A DNA stretch of 64,000 nucleotides, from contig NZ_JAUYNB010000038.1 in assembly GCF_030699305.1 (NCBI RefSeq), positions 186,001 to 250,000 of the forward strand. The letters run 5' to 3'. Below, in pieces: positions 28,087 to 38,310 of this stretch. Position 1 is the stretch's first letter, and every line of letters begins with the position of its first letter. The DNA comes from Novosphingobium sp. (GTDB lineage: Bacteria; Pseudomonadota; Alphaproteobacteria; Sphingomonadales; Sphingomonadaceae). The notes under the pieces are model-generated. The model searched no databases and was not told where the DNA came from. It saw only the letters and a list, made by a program, of their open reading frames with translations. The translations under genes and the position numbers were made by a program.

Positions 28087-28989
28087 ATGCGTTTCAACGG
28101 CCTTGATCTTAACCTGCTATCCGCTTTGCACGTCTTGCTGGAGGAGGGCGGCGTTTCCCGCGCGGCCCACCGGATGAACGTCAGCCAGCCCGCAATGAGC
28201 GCGGCGCTGGGCCGATTGCGCGAGTTCTTCGATGACGAATTGCTGGTTCCGGTCGGTCGCCGCATGGTGCCCACTGCCCGCGCCGAAGGGTTGCGGCCGC
28301 TGCTGACCCAGTTTCTGGGCACTGCGGAAGAAATGATTGCCGCATCGAGCAAGTTCGAACCCGCCGTCGCCAGCCGCCGGTTCCGCATCAGCGCATCAGA
28401 CTACATGGTCACTGTACTGATCGGGCCACTGCTGGAACGCCTCGCGGCCTGCGCGCCCGGTATCCAGCTGGATTTGTTCCCCACCGGTCCGGAGCAGACG
28501 CAAGGGCTGGAAAAGGGCGAGATCGACCTGGTGGTCAGCCCGGCCAACTTCCTGTCGCGCGCGCATCCGAGCGAACTGCTGCTGGTGGATGAACATGTCG
28601 TGCTGGGCTGGAACGGCAATCCGGCGCTGGCGCGTCCGCTGGACCGCGCTGCCTTTCTGGCGCTTGGCCAGGTGGTGACCCGCTTTGGCGGCGGGCGCGA
28701 AAAGTCGTTTGCCGAGCAGCAACTGGGCGAATTTGCCCGGCTGCTGCGGATCGAAGTCACGACGACCAGTTTTTCCAGCGTGCCGCGGTTGCTGGTCGGG
28801 ACACAGCGGATCGCGGTGCTGCAAAAACGGCTGGCCGATGCGTTCTTGCCGACGTTGCCGATTGTGGCCCAGCCCGTGCCGTTTGACCTGCCGCCCTTGA
28901 CGATGATGGTGCAATACCATTCCGCCCGCGCGTCCGATCCGGGCATCGCTTGGCTGGTGCGCCAGATGCAGGCAGCGCTGGCCGATTGA
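28087..28989 (+). CDS. LysR-family transcriptional regulator (NodD/NahR-like)
   Basis: MRFNGLDLNLLSALHVLLEEGGVSRAAHRMNVSQPAMSAALGRLREFFDDELLV. Confidence 0.9.
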   Translation: MRFNGLDLNLLSALHVLLEEGGVSRAAHRMNVSQPAMSAALGRLREFFDDELLVPVGRRMVPTARAEGLRPLLTQFLGTAEEMIAASSKFEPAVASRRFRISASDYMVTVLIGPLLERLAACAPGIQLDLFPTGPEQTQGLEKGEIDLVVSPANFLSRAHPSELLLVDEHVVLGWNGNPALARPLDRAAFLALGQVVTRFGGGREKSFAEQQLGEFARLLRIEVTTTSFSSVPRLLVGTQRIAVLQKRLADAFLPTLPIVAQPVPFDLPPLTMMVQYHSARASDPGIAWLVRQMQAALAD

Positions 28990-29111
28990 TTGCAATCAGT
29001 TTTGGTTATGGAATCCTATTCGATCAATTCATTTTCTCTATGAAATGCCGTCGGGCATAACCAGCGCCAAGTCAGGGCAGCGATTCTGACTGGATTTCTG
29101 GGGAGAGTGCA

Positions 29112-31442
29112 ATGCGATCGAAGGCCATTCTGCGGGCGACCGTCCCGCTTTCCGCCCTGTCTGCCGCTATGTCTGCCGCGCTGTGTTTCGCCATGCCGGC
29201 GCAGGCGCAGGAAACTGCGGCAGCGGATAACGGTGGCATCGCGGATATCGTGGTCACCGCGCAGCGGCGTGAGGAAAGCCTGCAGCGCGCCGCCGTGGCG
29301 GTAACCGCCGTCACCGGTGAAACGCTGACCAATGCCGGTATCACCGACATCGCCGATCTGCAGAAGCTGGTCCCGGCGCTCGCCATTTCGCCGACCGGGG
29401 GCACGACCAGCTTTTTCCTGCGCGGGGTTGGCACCAATTCGCAGAACTCGTTTTCGGAAAACGCGGTCGCGTTCAATTTCAACGGTGTCTATGTCGCCCG
29501 TCCGTCGGCGCCCGCCGGGGTGTTTTACGATCTGCAGCGCGTCGAAGTGGTCAAGGGGCCGCAAGGCACCCTGTATGGCCGCAATGCCACTGGCGGTGCG
29601 ATCAACGTCCTGCCGCGCAAGCCTGAACTGGGCGCAGTCAGCGGCAATGTCATGGCCGAAGTCGGCAATTACGACAGCCGCAAACTGTCTGCTGCGCTGA
29701 ACGTTCCGCTGGGCGGATCGGCCGCGCTGCGGGTTGCCGGGCAAGTTGTGAACCGCGACGGTTATCTGTCCGATGGCTACGACGATGAAAAGGGCGAAGG
29801 GGTACGCGCCTCGCTGCTGGTCGAACCGGCGGATGGCTGGTCAGTGCTGGTCGTCGGCGATTATTTCAACCAGCACGGCAAGGGGGCCGGCGCCGTACTG
29901 CTGCCGAATGCCGCGTTCGCGGTGCCCGCGCTGGAAGACCGGATCGGGATTTCCGGCAATCCGGCCAAAGCCGCGATCAGCGCTCTGGCGGCGACCCGCT
30001 TCGCACCGCCGTTCTGCGGTGGAATGGGCGGGTTCGTTACCAGCGGCTGCATCGATTTGCCGGCGGACACGGGCTTTCTGGACAACGAGTTCTACGGATT
30101 GAGCGCGACGGTCGAGGGCGACCTGGGCTTCGCCACGCTGACCGTACAGCCGGCCTGGCGCAAATCGGACATCAATTTCGTCACGTATCTGCCGGGCTTC
30201 CGCGGCGAAGTGGTTGAACAAGCCGAACAGTTCTCGCTCGAAACGCGGCTGGCATCGAACGGCACCGGGCCGCTGTCGTATGTGCTGGGGGCGTTCTATT
30301 TCAAGGAAGACCAGACCGCGCTGAACTTTTTCCGGCAGGGCGATCTGTCGACCACACGGTTCACGCCCAACATCACCACCGAAAGCATCGCGGCGTTCGG
30401 CCAGCTGACCTACGGCCTGAGCGACAGCCTGCGCGCCGTACTGGGTGGGCGTTATACCCGCGAGACCAAGAACCAGCTGACCGCAACCATTTCGGGCGGT
30501 CGCCCCGGCCCGGTCAACCCACCGCTGGGCGCACCGTTCACCGGCGCGCTGGAATTTGACAAGTTCACCTGGAAGGCCGGGCTGGAATGGGACGCGGGGC
30601 CAGCGTCGCTGGTCTATGCCAACGTGGCGACCGGCTTCAAATCAGGCGGATTCTTTGTCGCCGCGCCGCCGGCCAACACGTTCGCGCCGGAAGTTCTGAC
30701 GGCCTATACCGTCGGCACCAAGAACCGTTTTTTCGGCAACAAGCTGCAGGTTAACCTGGAAGCGTTCTACTGGGATTATACCGACCAGCAGATCACGTTT
30801 GTGGGCGGGGTTGCGACCGGAACCGGGGTTTTCGCGCAAGGATCGCGCACCGAAAACGCTGGAAAATCACGCATTTATGGGGCAGAACTGGAAATCCGGT
30901 TCGCGCCGTCGCGCAACGATCAGTTCGACCTGAGCGTGCAGTACCTGAACGGCAAGTACAACAGCCTGCAAACCGCCAACTTCTCGGCCACGGGCGCGCC
31001 GGTCGCAACGGGCTGCACTGTGCTGGGCAGCCGCCTGGCCAACCCCACTGTGCCGGGCAACAACGCCCGGTTCTATGACATCGACTGTTCGGGAAAACCC
31101 GCCGTGAACGCGCCCGAATGGGCCTTGTCGGCGGGCTATCAGCGCGGGTTCGACCTGACCGACAATGTCCGTCTGCTGCTGGGCGCGCGGACCACGATCG
31201 AGGCCGGGCGCTATCTCAACGCCAACTTCCGGCTGGATGAGCGGCAGGGCAGCTTCATGATGTCCGACGTCTATGCCACGATCGACGTCGGTGACGGCAA
31301 GTGGACGCTGACCGCGTTCGTCAACAATCTGGAAGACGCCGAAGTCCTGCAGCGGGCCGGCACGCGCCCGATCCTGGATTTCCCGGTCGGCAAACTGGCT
31401 CCGCCGCGCACCTATGGGCTGCGCATGGGATACCGGTTCTGA
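29112..31442 (+). CDS. TonB-dependent receptor
   Basis: Signal peptide, DIVVTAQRREESLQRAAVAVTAV, VKGPQGTLYGRNATGGAINVL, C-terminal GLRMGYRF. Confidence 0.93.
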   Translation: MRSKAILRATVPLSALSAAMSAALCFAMPAQAQETAAADNGGIADIVVTAQRREESLQRAAVAVTAVTGETLTNAGITDIADLQKLVPALAISPTGGTTSFFLRGVGTNSQNSFSENAVAFNFNGVYVARPSAPAGVFYDLQRVEVVKGPQGTLYGRNATGGAINVLPRKPELGAVSGNVMAEVGNYDSRKLSAALNVPLGGSAALRVAGQVVNRDGYLSDGYDDEKGEGVRASLLVEPADGWSVLVVGDYFNQHGKGAGAVLLPNAAFAVPALEDRIGISGNPAKAAISALAATRFAPPFCGGMGGFVTSGCIDLPADTGFLDNEFYGLSATVEGDLGFATLTVQPAWRKSDINFVTYLPGFRGEVVEQAEQFSLETRLASNGTGPLSYVLGAFYFKEDQTALNFFRQGDLSTTRFTPNITTESIAAFGQLTYGLSDSLRAVLGGRYTRETKNQLTATISGGRPGPVNPPLGAPFTGALEFDKFTWKAGLEWDAGPASLVYANVATGFKSGGFFVAAPPANTFAPEVLTAYTVGTKNRFFGNKLQVNLEAFYWDYTDQQITFVGGVATGTGVFAQGSRTENAGKSRIYGAELEIRFAPSRNDQFDLSVQYLNGKYNSLQTANFSATGAPVATGCTVLGSRLANPTVPGNNARFYDIDCSGKPAVNAPEWALSAGYQRGFDLTDNVRLLLGARTTIEAGRYLNANFRLDERQGSFMMSDVYATIDVGDGKWTLTAFVNNLEDAEVLQRAGTRPILDFPVGKLAPPRTYGLRMGYRF

Positions 31443-32416
31443 TGCGGCGGGCGGTCATTGGCCTGGGCACTGCCCTGACGCTGTTGGCCGCCGCGCTGCC
31501 AGCAGCGTCACCATCGGGCGTAAAGGGCAGCCTGTTTATCACCTTGGGCACAATGGGCGGACCAGTGCCGGATGGCCTGCGCTCACAGCCCGCCAATGTC
31601 CTGATCCATGCGGGTCAGGCCTATCTGATCGATGCGGGCGACGGCGCGGTGCAGCAACTGGCCAAGGCCGGGATTGCGCTGCCGCAAGTCAGGGCGGTGT
31701 TCCTCAGCCACTTGCACGCCGATCACACCGGCGGCCTGTCTGCGGTACTGGCGCTGCGCAACCAGACCAAGGTCGCCGGACAGCTCATCGTCTATGGACC
31801 GCCGGGAACCCGGGAACTGGTTGCGGGAATCACCTTGTCGATGCAGCCCGCCGCGCGCGCGGGCTATGGCATTCCAGGGCAGCCGTGGGCGCCGCCGGAC
31901 AGCACCGTCACGGTGGTGGAACTGGTGGATGGCAGCAGCGCCGAGCTGGGGTTGATGCGCGTGCGAGCTGCACAGAACAGCCATTACGATTTTGCCCCCG
32001 GCAGCGCAGAGGACCGCGCCCATAAATCGCTGTCCTATCGGTTCGACTTGCCGGGACGCAGCATCGTCTACACCGGCGATACCGGGCCGAGCGCAGCGGT
32101 TGAGCAGCTGGCGAGGGGCGCGGATCTGCTGGTCAGCGAAATGATCGATCTGGATGCGACCATGGCAACCGTGGCGCGCAATTCACCGAACATGCCCGAA
32201 CCGGCGCGGCGCGATCTGCTGCAGCACCTGTCGACCCACCATCTGACGGCGATAGATGTCGGGCGGCTGGCCAGCCGGGCCGGGGTCCGTGCAGTGGTCA
32301 TCACGCATTTCGCGGGCGGCACCGGGCAGGCTCGCAGCACGCGCGGTTATGTGCGGCAAGTGCGGCAAAACTTCACCGGACCCGTGGCCATCGCCAACGA
32401 CCTTGACCGCTTCTGA
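31442..32416 (+). CDS. Exported metallo-beta-lactamase-fold hydrolase
   Basis: Sec signal; VFLSHLHADHTGGL, SIVYTGDTGPSAAVEQLARGADLLVSE. Confidence 0.85.
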   Translation: MRRAVIGLGTALTLLAAALPAASPSGVKGSLFITLGTMGGPVPDGLRSQPANVLIHAGQAYLIDAGDGAVQQLAKAGIALPQVRAVFLSHLHADHTGGLSAVLALRNQTKVAGQLIVYGPPGTRELVAGITLSMQPAARAGYGIPGQPWAPPDSTVTVVELVDGSSAELGLMRVRAAQNSHYDFAPGSAEDRAHKSLSYRFDLPGRSIVYTGDTGPSAAVEQLARGADLLVSEMIDLDATMATVARNSPNMPEPARRDLLQHLSTHHLTAIDVGRLASRAGVRAVVITHFAGGTGQARSTRGYVRQVRQNFTGPVAIANDLDRF

Positions 32417-32436
32417 AAGGGCGCTGCAGCACTACC

Positions 32437-33552
32437 ATGCAAGATCTCGACATTCTGATCATCGGCGGCGGCATCGGCGGCCTGACTTCGGCCATTGCCC
32501 TGCGCGAACGCGGCTTTGCCGTTACGGTGATCGAGCGCGATCCGGACTGGACCGTCTATGGCGTCGGGATCATCCAGCAGGGCAACGTGCTGCGCGCGGC
32601 GGAAACGCTGGGCATCCTGGGCAGTTATGCAGCGGCCGGGGTCGGGTTTGACGCGGTGGAAGTCTATGCGCCAAATGGGACGATGGTGGCGCGTGTGCCA
32701 TCGCCGCGCCTGCTGCCGGATTATCCTGCCAACCTTGGCGTTGGCCGCCGCCAGTTGCAGAAAGTGCTGGCGGATGCCGCCCGTGATGCCGGGACCGTGA
32801 TCCGGCTGGGGCTGACGGCGAGCGCGATCGATGACGATGGGGAAGCGGTGCAGGTCACGTTCTCGGACGGCAGCACGGACCGTTTCGACATCGTGATCGG
32901 CGCGGACGGGGTCTATTCCCAGACCCGCGCCATGATCCTGCCCGATGCGGAGCAGCCGCAGTTCACCGGACAGGCGGTGTGGCGGTACAACCTGCCGCGT
33001 CCGGCCAACCTGGATGCGCTCAACGTCTATAACGGACCGACTGGTGTCGGGCTGGTGCCGATCAGCGACGATCTGATGTATATCTATGTGACCACCCCCG
33101 AACCAGGCAATCCGCGCTATCCGCGTCAAGGGCTGGCCGCCGCGATGCGCGCCAGAATGGCCGGTTGCGCCCCCGCCATCCGCGAACTGGGCGAACAGAT
33201 CACCGATGACGACGGCGTGGTGTACCGCCCGCTGGAAGGCATGCTGGTCGAAGGACCGTGGCATAGCGGCCGCGTGGTGCTGCTGGGCGATGCGGTCCAT
33301 GCCACCACGCCGCATCTTGGCCAGGGCGCGGGCATGGCGATCGAGGACAGCATCGTGCTGGCTGATGAACTGGCCCGCCATGACACCGTGGCCGAAGCAT
33401 TCGCCGCCTATCGCACCCGCCGGTTTGACCGCTGCGCCTATATCGTCCGGTCCAGCCTGGCGATTTGCATGGGCCAGCTGGGCAAAGGCCCGCCGGTCGA
33501 CAACGCCCAGGCCACCGCCGAAATGTTCGCGCTGACCGCGCAGCCCATCTGA
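32437..33552 (+). CDS. FAD-dependent aromatic-ring monooxygenase
   Basis: IIGGGIGGLTSAIALRERGFAVTVIERDP, IGADGVYSQTR, GRVVLLGDAVHATTPHLGQGAGMAIEDSIVLADEL. Confidence 0.88.
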   Translation: MQDLDILIIGGGIGGLTSAIALRERGFAVTVIERDPDWTVYGVGIIQQGNVLRAAETLGILGSYAAAGVGFDAVEVYAPNGTMVARVPSPRLLPDYPANLGVGRRQLQKVLADAARDAGTVIRLGLTASAIDDDGEAVQVTFSDGSTDRFDIVIGADGVYSQTRAMILPDAEQPQFTGQAVWRYNLPRPANLDALNVYNGPTGVGLVPISDDLMYIYVTTPEPGNPRYPRQGLAAAMRARMAGCAPAIRELGEQITDDDGVVYRPLEGMLVEGPWHSGRVVLLGDAVHATTPHLGQGAGMAIEDSIVLADELARHDTVAEAFAAYRTRRFDRCAYIVRSSLAICMGQLGKGPPVDNAQATAEMFALTAQPI

Positions 33553-33566
33553 AAAGGACGCACCCC

Positions 33567-34469
33567 ATGATCCGCGTTAATGAAATCCGTTATGTCGGGT
33601 ATGCCGTGACTGACCTTGCGGCGGAGCAGAATTACTATCAGGAAAAGTGGGGCCTGGACCTTGTCCCGTCGGACGACGGCATGGTCCGGTTCAAGGCCGC
33701 TGGCCATGATGAGTACCACGTCGTGCGCCTGCGCCAGGCCGATGAAAACCGCATTGACGTGATCGCACTGGCCGCTGCCAGCCGGGCCGATGTCGATGCG
33801 CTGTGCGGACAAGTCCGCGCGGCCGGTGCAAAAGTCGTCAGCGAACCGGCCGAGCTGGCCACGCCCGGCGGCGGCTATGGCTTCCGGTTCTTCACGCCCG
33901 ATGGAATGCTGCTGGAAATTTCGTCAGACGTGGCCCGCGGCAACGCGCGCGCCATTGGCCGGTGGGAAGGCGTTCCGGTCAAGATCAGCCATATCGTGCT
34001 GCATTCGCCCGATCACACGGCGCTGGTGCGGTTCTTCACCGACGTGCTGGGCTTCAAGGTATCGGACTGGCTGGGCGATTTCATGTGCTTCCTGCGCTGC
34101 AATTCCGCGCATCACCGGATTGCCATCCTGCCGGGGCCGCCATGCCTGAACCATGTGGCGTATGATATGACCGGCGTGGACGGGATGATGGCCGGGATCA
34201 ACCGGCTCAAGCAGAAGCAGGTTGATATCCGCTGGGGTCCGGGCCGCCATACGGCGGGTGACAACACGTTCAGCTATTTCGTCACGCCGTGCGGCTTTGT
34301 CACCGAATACACCGCCGAGCTGGAGGAAGTGGATTTCGACGCACATCAGGCCACCGTCTATGCCCCCGCGCCCAAAGTCATGGACCAGTGGGGCATCGGC
34401 ATTGGCGGGCCGCAAACCATGCCGCACGCTGCCGCCAACCCCGGCCTGTTTGTTGCGGTGGAGGGCTGA
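33567..34469 (+). CDS. Two-domain VOC protein, type I extradiol ring-cleavage dioxygenase-like
   Basis: HIVLHSPDHTALVRFFTDVLGFKVSDW, PPCLNHVAYDM, GFVTEYTAELEEV (His-His-Glu pattern). Confidence 0.82.
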   Translation: MIRVNEIRYVGYAVTDLAAEQNYYQEKWGLDLVPSDDGMVRFKAAGHDEYHVVRLRQADENRIDVIALAAASRADVDALCGQVRAAGAKVVSEPAELATPGGGYGFRFFTPDGMLLEISSDVARGNARAIGRWEGVPVKISHIVLHSPDHTALVRFFTDVLGFKVSDWLGDFMCFLRCNSAHHRIAILPGPPCLNHVAYDMTGVDGMMAGINRLKQKQVDIRWGPGRHTAGDNTFSYFVTPCGFVTEYTAELEEVDFDAHQATVYAPAPKVMDQWGIGIGGPQTMPHAAANPGLFVAVEG

Positions 34470-34472
34470 GCC

Positions 34473-35630
34473 ATGGCGCTGTTCGAATATTTTCCGAACT
34501 ATATCTGGAATCTGTCAGTTGCGATTGCGCTGGAAAGCGGGGGGCGGATCGGCGAAATCGTCGACATGTGTCAGCCAATCCGCGATGCGGCAGCGGGCGG
34601 CGCCGATGCCGGAACGCCGCAGTTCATGGCGCAGTGGGTGCGCGTGGCCGATACGCTGATCGAACTGGCCGATGAAGACCGCGCGCGCGGCCGCAGCTTT
34701 TCCGCTTCGGACAAGCTGGAACGCGCATCGCTGTATCTGCTGGTGGCGGAACGGATGCAGGCACACGGATCGCCGGGGCGTGAACAGACGTATGCCCGCG
34801 CGCTGGATTGCTTTGCCCGCTCTACCACGCTGGGCCGGATCGACCGTGAATGGGTGGAAATCCCGCTGGCCACCGGCTCGATGGCGGCGCTTTACACCTG
34901 CGCGCCGGGGCCGGGACCGCGCCCGGTAGTCGTCTATTGCAACGGCCTCGATAGCTGCAAGGAACTGCTCTATTGGTCGCGCCTGCCGCAGGCGCTGGCC
35001 CGGCGCGGCATTTCCACGTTGTGCGTTGATCAGCCGGGCACGGGTGAAGCCCTGCGCCTGCAAGGCCTGCCGGTCGATCCACATAGCGAAAACTGGGCAT
35101 CGCGCGCGGTCGACTGGCTGGAAGGTCAGCCCGATGCCGATCCGGCCCGCATCGGCATGACCGGCATTTCGCTGGGCGGCCATTTCGCCCCGCGCGCGGT
35201 GGCTTATGAACCGCGCTTCGCCAGCGGGGCCTGCTGGGGGGCCAACCACAACTGGCGCGAAGTTCAGGACAAGCGGATGCGCCGCGAGGGGGAAAACCCC
35301 GTGCCGCATTACTGGGCGCATGTGTTCTGGGCCTTCGGCGCAACCGACATGGATGATTTCCTGGCGAAGTCGGCCGACATGAACCTCAACGGGCACATGG
35401 ACCGCATCCGGGTGCCGTTCCTCGTCACGCACGGCGCGCAGGACCGGCAGATCAGTGTAGAATATGCCCATCAGGCTTATGCCCAGCTGGTCAACAGCCC
35501 CAAGGCCGAACTCAAGATCTTCACGCCGCGCGAAGGCGGGGTGGAACACGTCGGTGCGGACAACATGTCTTACGGCTGCGATTATCTGGCTGACTGGTTC
35601 GCTGAAACACTGGGCGGGCAGATCGGGTGA
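34473..35630 (+). CDS. Alpha/beta hydrolase resembling 2,6-dihydroxypseudooxynicotine hydrolase / FrsA-like family
   Basis: PRPVVVYCNGLDSCKELLYW, GMTGISLGGHFAPRAVAYEPRF, C-terminal EGGVEHVGADN. Confidence 0.75.
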   Translation: MALFEYFPNYIWNLSVAIALESGGRIGEIVDMCQPIRDAAAGGADAGTPQFMAQWVRVADTLIELADEDRARGRSFSASDKLERASLYLLVAERMQAHGSPGREQTYARALDCFARSTTLGRIDREWVEIPLATGSMAALYTCAPGPGPRPVVVYCNGLDSCKELLYWSRLPQALARRGISTLCVDQPGTGEALRLQGLPVDPHSENWASRAVDWLEGQPDADPARIGMTGISLGGHFAPRAVAYEPRFASGACWGANHNWREVQDKRMRREGENPVPHYWAHVFWAFGATDMDDFLAKSADMNLNGHMDRIRVPFLVTHGAQDRQISVEYAHQAYAQLVNSPKAELKIFTPREGGVEHVGADNMSYGCDYLADWFAETLGGQIG

Positions 35631-35689
35631 CCGAGCGCGCGTGCACTGGTTCGCCAGTGCAGGATCGGACCGACTGTTGGGAGAATACC

Positions 35690-36256
35690 ATGACAATGCA
35701 AGAAACCCCCGTTCGCCGGATTGTGACCGGGCACGATGCGCAGGGCCGCGCGATCATTCAGGAAGAAGGGCCGGTGCCCCGCGTTCAGCGGATCGGCGGC
35801 GAAACCGGGCCGCTGTTCCACGAAGTCTGGAACACCACCGCCACGCCGGCCCCGATCGATGCTGCATCGGGTGAGCCGGAAGAGGCTGGCATCCGGCTGG
35901 CCCCGCCAACCAACGGCACCCGCATTCGCGTACTGGATATCCCGCCCGAAGGCGACCAGCTGGAGGGCATTTCCGAAGCTGAACGCCGCGCCCATTTTGC
36001 CGAAGTCGGGGCCGCCGACGCCGTCGCCGACAGCAATCGCCATGCCTATATGCATCGCACGGAGACCATCGATTACGGCATCGTGCTGGACGGTGAAATC
36101 ACGCTGGTGATGGACGAAGGCGAAACCCTGTGCCGCGCCGGTGACATTATCGTGCAGCGCGGCACCAATCATGGCTGGGCGAACCGGTCAAACGCCAATT
36201 GCCGGATCGCGTTCGTCCTGATCGATGGCCGGTACACCGGCGATCTGGCGGGCTGA
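35690..36256 (+). CDS. Cupin-domain protein
   Basis: HRTETIDYGIVLDGEITLVMDEGETLCRAGDIIVQRGTNHGWANRS. Confidence 0.85.
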   Translation: MTMQETPVRRIVTGHDAQGRAIIQEEGPVPRVQRIGGETGPLFHEVWNTTATPAPIDAASGEPEEAGIRLAPPTNGTRIRVLDIPPEGDQLEGISEAERRAHFAEVGAADAVADSNRHAYMHRTETIDYGIVLDGEITLVMDEGETLCRAGDIIVQRGTNHGWANRSNANCRIAFVLIDGRYTGDLAG

Positions 36257-36286
36257 GCGGGCGGGGCGGCTGAGCGGGCGGCGCTG

Positions 36287-37189
36287 ATGCGGATCATCGT
36301 GACCGGGGCCAGCGGCTTTCTGGGGCAAGCCGTGCTGCCATTGCTGGCTGGCCATGATGTCGTGGCGACCGACCTGATGCTATCCCCCGGCGTCATCGGC
36401 GTGCCGGGTGATATTGCCGATCCGCAGTTGCAGGCGGCGCTGTTTGCGGACGGCTGCGATGCGGTGCTGCATCTGGCATCCATGCCGGGGGCAGCCGTTG
36501 CCGCCAATCCGGCACGCGGCTGGCAAGTCAACCTGCACGCCGCGCACGATCTGGCCGCGCAGGCTGCGCGCGCCGGTAACCGGCCGCGCTTTGTGTTCGC
36601 CAGTTCCATTGCGGTGCTGGGTGAACTGCCGCCTGACCGGTCGGTTGACGATGCGACCCCGCTGGCGCCCGTGTCGGACTATGGCGCGCTGAAGGCGATG
36701 GCGGAATGCTGGCTGGCCCGGCAGCACCGCACGGGCGCGCTTTCGGTGATCAGCTTGCGGTTGCCGGGGCTGGTGGCGCGTCCGGGGGCGGGCGAGGGGT
36801 TCGGCTCGGCGTTCCTCAGCACGATGTTCGGCGCGATTGCGGCGGGACGGCACGTGGAACTGCCCGTGTCGGCAGCAGCCACGCCGTGGCTCATGTCGGT
36901 GCGGATTGCAGCGGACAACATGGTTCATGCCCTTGGCGTGCCAGATCTGACCCTGCCGGACATCCGCGCGCTGACCCTGCCCGCCTTGCGGCCCCGGATG
37001 GCCGAGCTGGTCGCCGCAATTGCCGCTCACGCCGGAACGCAGCCGCAAGTACACTATAACCGGCAGGCCGCCGTCGAGCAGGCCTTCGCCGCTTACCCGC
37101 CGCTGTGCAGCCAGGCGGCAATTGCTGCGGGTTTCCGCAGCGATGAAACACTGGCGGCCCTTGTCGCCCATGCAATGGAGCTATCCTGA
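36287..37189 (+). CDS. NAD-dependent epimerase/dehydratase family protein
   Basis: MRIIVTGASGFLGQAVLPLL; RFVFASSIAVLGELPP, DYGALKAMAECWLA. Confidence 0.85.
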   Translation: MRIIVTGASGFLGQAVLPLLAGHDVVATDLMLSPGVIGVPGDIADPQLQAALFADGCDAVLHLASMPGAAVAANPARGWQVNLHAAHDLAAQAARAGNRPRFVFASSIAVLGELPPDRSVDDATPLAPVSDYGALKAMAECWLARQHRTGALSVISLRLPGLVARPGAGEGFGSAFLSTMFGAIAAGRHVELPVSAAATPWLMSVRIAADNMVHALGVPDLTLPDIRALTLPALRPRMAELVAAIAAHAGTQPQVHYNRQAAVEQAFAAYPPLCSQAAIAAGFRSDETLAALVAHAMELS

Positions 37190-38172
37190 TGAAACTTGCC
37201 ACACTGCGCGACGGAACGAAGGACGGCCGGCTGGTGGTCGCGTCGCCTGCCGGAACCCGCTTTGCGGATGCGCCGGTCGGCACCCTGCAACACCTGCTGG
37301 AAGACTGGGATGCGCTCGCCCCGGCAATGACGCGGGTTACCGAGTTTCCGAACGCACTCGATCCGGCGCAGTGCATGGCACCGATGCCGCGTGCGTGGCA
37401 GTGGCTGGATGGATCGGCCTTTGCAGCGCATGCACGGCTGATGGAAGTCGCCTTCGGGACTGACCCAATCGCGACCGACAAGCCGCTGATGTATCAGGGC
37501 TTGTCCGACCGGTTCTATGGTCCGTTCGACGATATCCCGTTCCGCAGCGAAGCCGATGGCATCGATTTTGAAGGGGAATTTGCCGTCATTGTCGACCATG
37601 TCCCGATGGGCACCACCGCGTCTGAGGCGATACGTCACATCCGGCTGGTGGTCCAGGTGAACGACTGGTCGCTGCGCGCGCTGGCCGTGCCAGAAATGAA
37701 AACCGGCTTTGGCTGGGTCCAGGCCAAACCGGCCTGTTCGATGGCCCAGTTTGCCGTGACGCCGGACGAACTGGGCGCCGGCTGGCACGATGGCCGCGTC
37801 TGCCTTGATCTTCTGGTCGATTGGAATGACCAGCACTTCGGCCACGCCAACGGCGCGCAAATGGCCTATGGCTTCCACGAATTGATTGCCCATGCCGCCG
37901 CAACCCGTGATCTTGTCGCCGGTACGATCATCGGTTCCGGCACGGTCGCCAACGACGACCACGCCGTGGTTGGTTCAAGCTGCATTTCCGAGCGGCGCGC
38001 AATCGAGATCATCGCATCCGGTCAGCCGCAGACCACTTTCATGCACTTTGGCGACCGCGTGAAAATGGAGGCACGCTCGGCCGATGGCACCAGCCCGTTC
38101 GGAGTATTGGATCATACGGTGCTGTCATCTGTGGATGGCCCCTGCGCTTCAAGAGGGATTTTGGATTGGTGA
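37189..38172 (+). CDS. Fumarylacetoacetate hydrolase family protein, C-terminus possibly extended by a junction
   Basis: FEGEFAVIVDHVPMGT, VQVNDWSLRAL, GTVANDDHAVVGSSCISERRAIEII; tail SPFGVLDHTVLSSVDGPCASRGILDW runs past the usual end. Confidence 0.82.
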   Translation: MKLATLRDGTKDGRLVVASPAGTRFADAPVGTLQHLLEDWDALAPAMTRVTEFPNALDPAQCMAPMPRAWQWLDGSAFAAHARLMEVAFGTDPIATDKPLMYQGLSDRFYGPFDDIPFRSEADGIDFEGEFAVIVDHVPMGTTASEAIRHIRLVVQVNDWSLRALAVPEMKTGFGWVQAKPACSMAQFAVTPDELGAGWHDGRVCLDLLVDWNDQHFGHANGAQMAYGFHELIAHAAATRDLVAGTIIGSGTVANDDHAVVGSSCISERRAIEIIASGQPQTTFMHFGDRVKMEARSADGTSPFGVLDHTVLSSVDGPCASRGILDW

Positions 38173-38310
38173 TCTGATCTGACAGGGTGCGGTCATCTGT
38201 CCGGCCGGAGCGAGCAGCAGTCGAACCTAAAGTCTATTTGGAAAACAGCATAACCGTAATCAGCACTGCGCCGGACATTAGTTGGTAGCGACAGTGGGAA
38301 GCGGAGGAGG

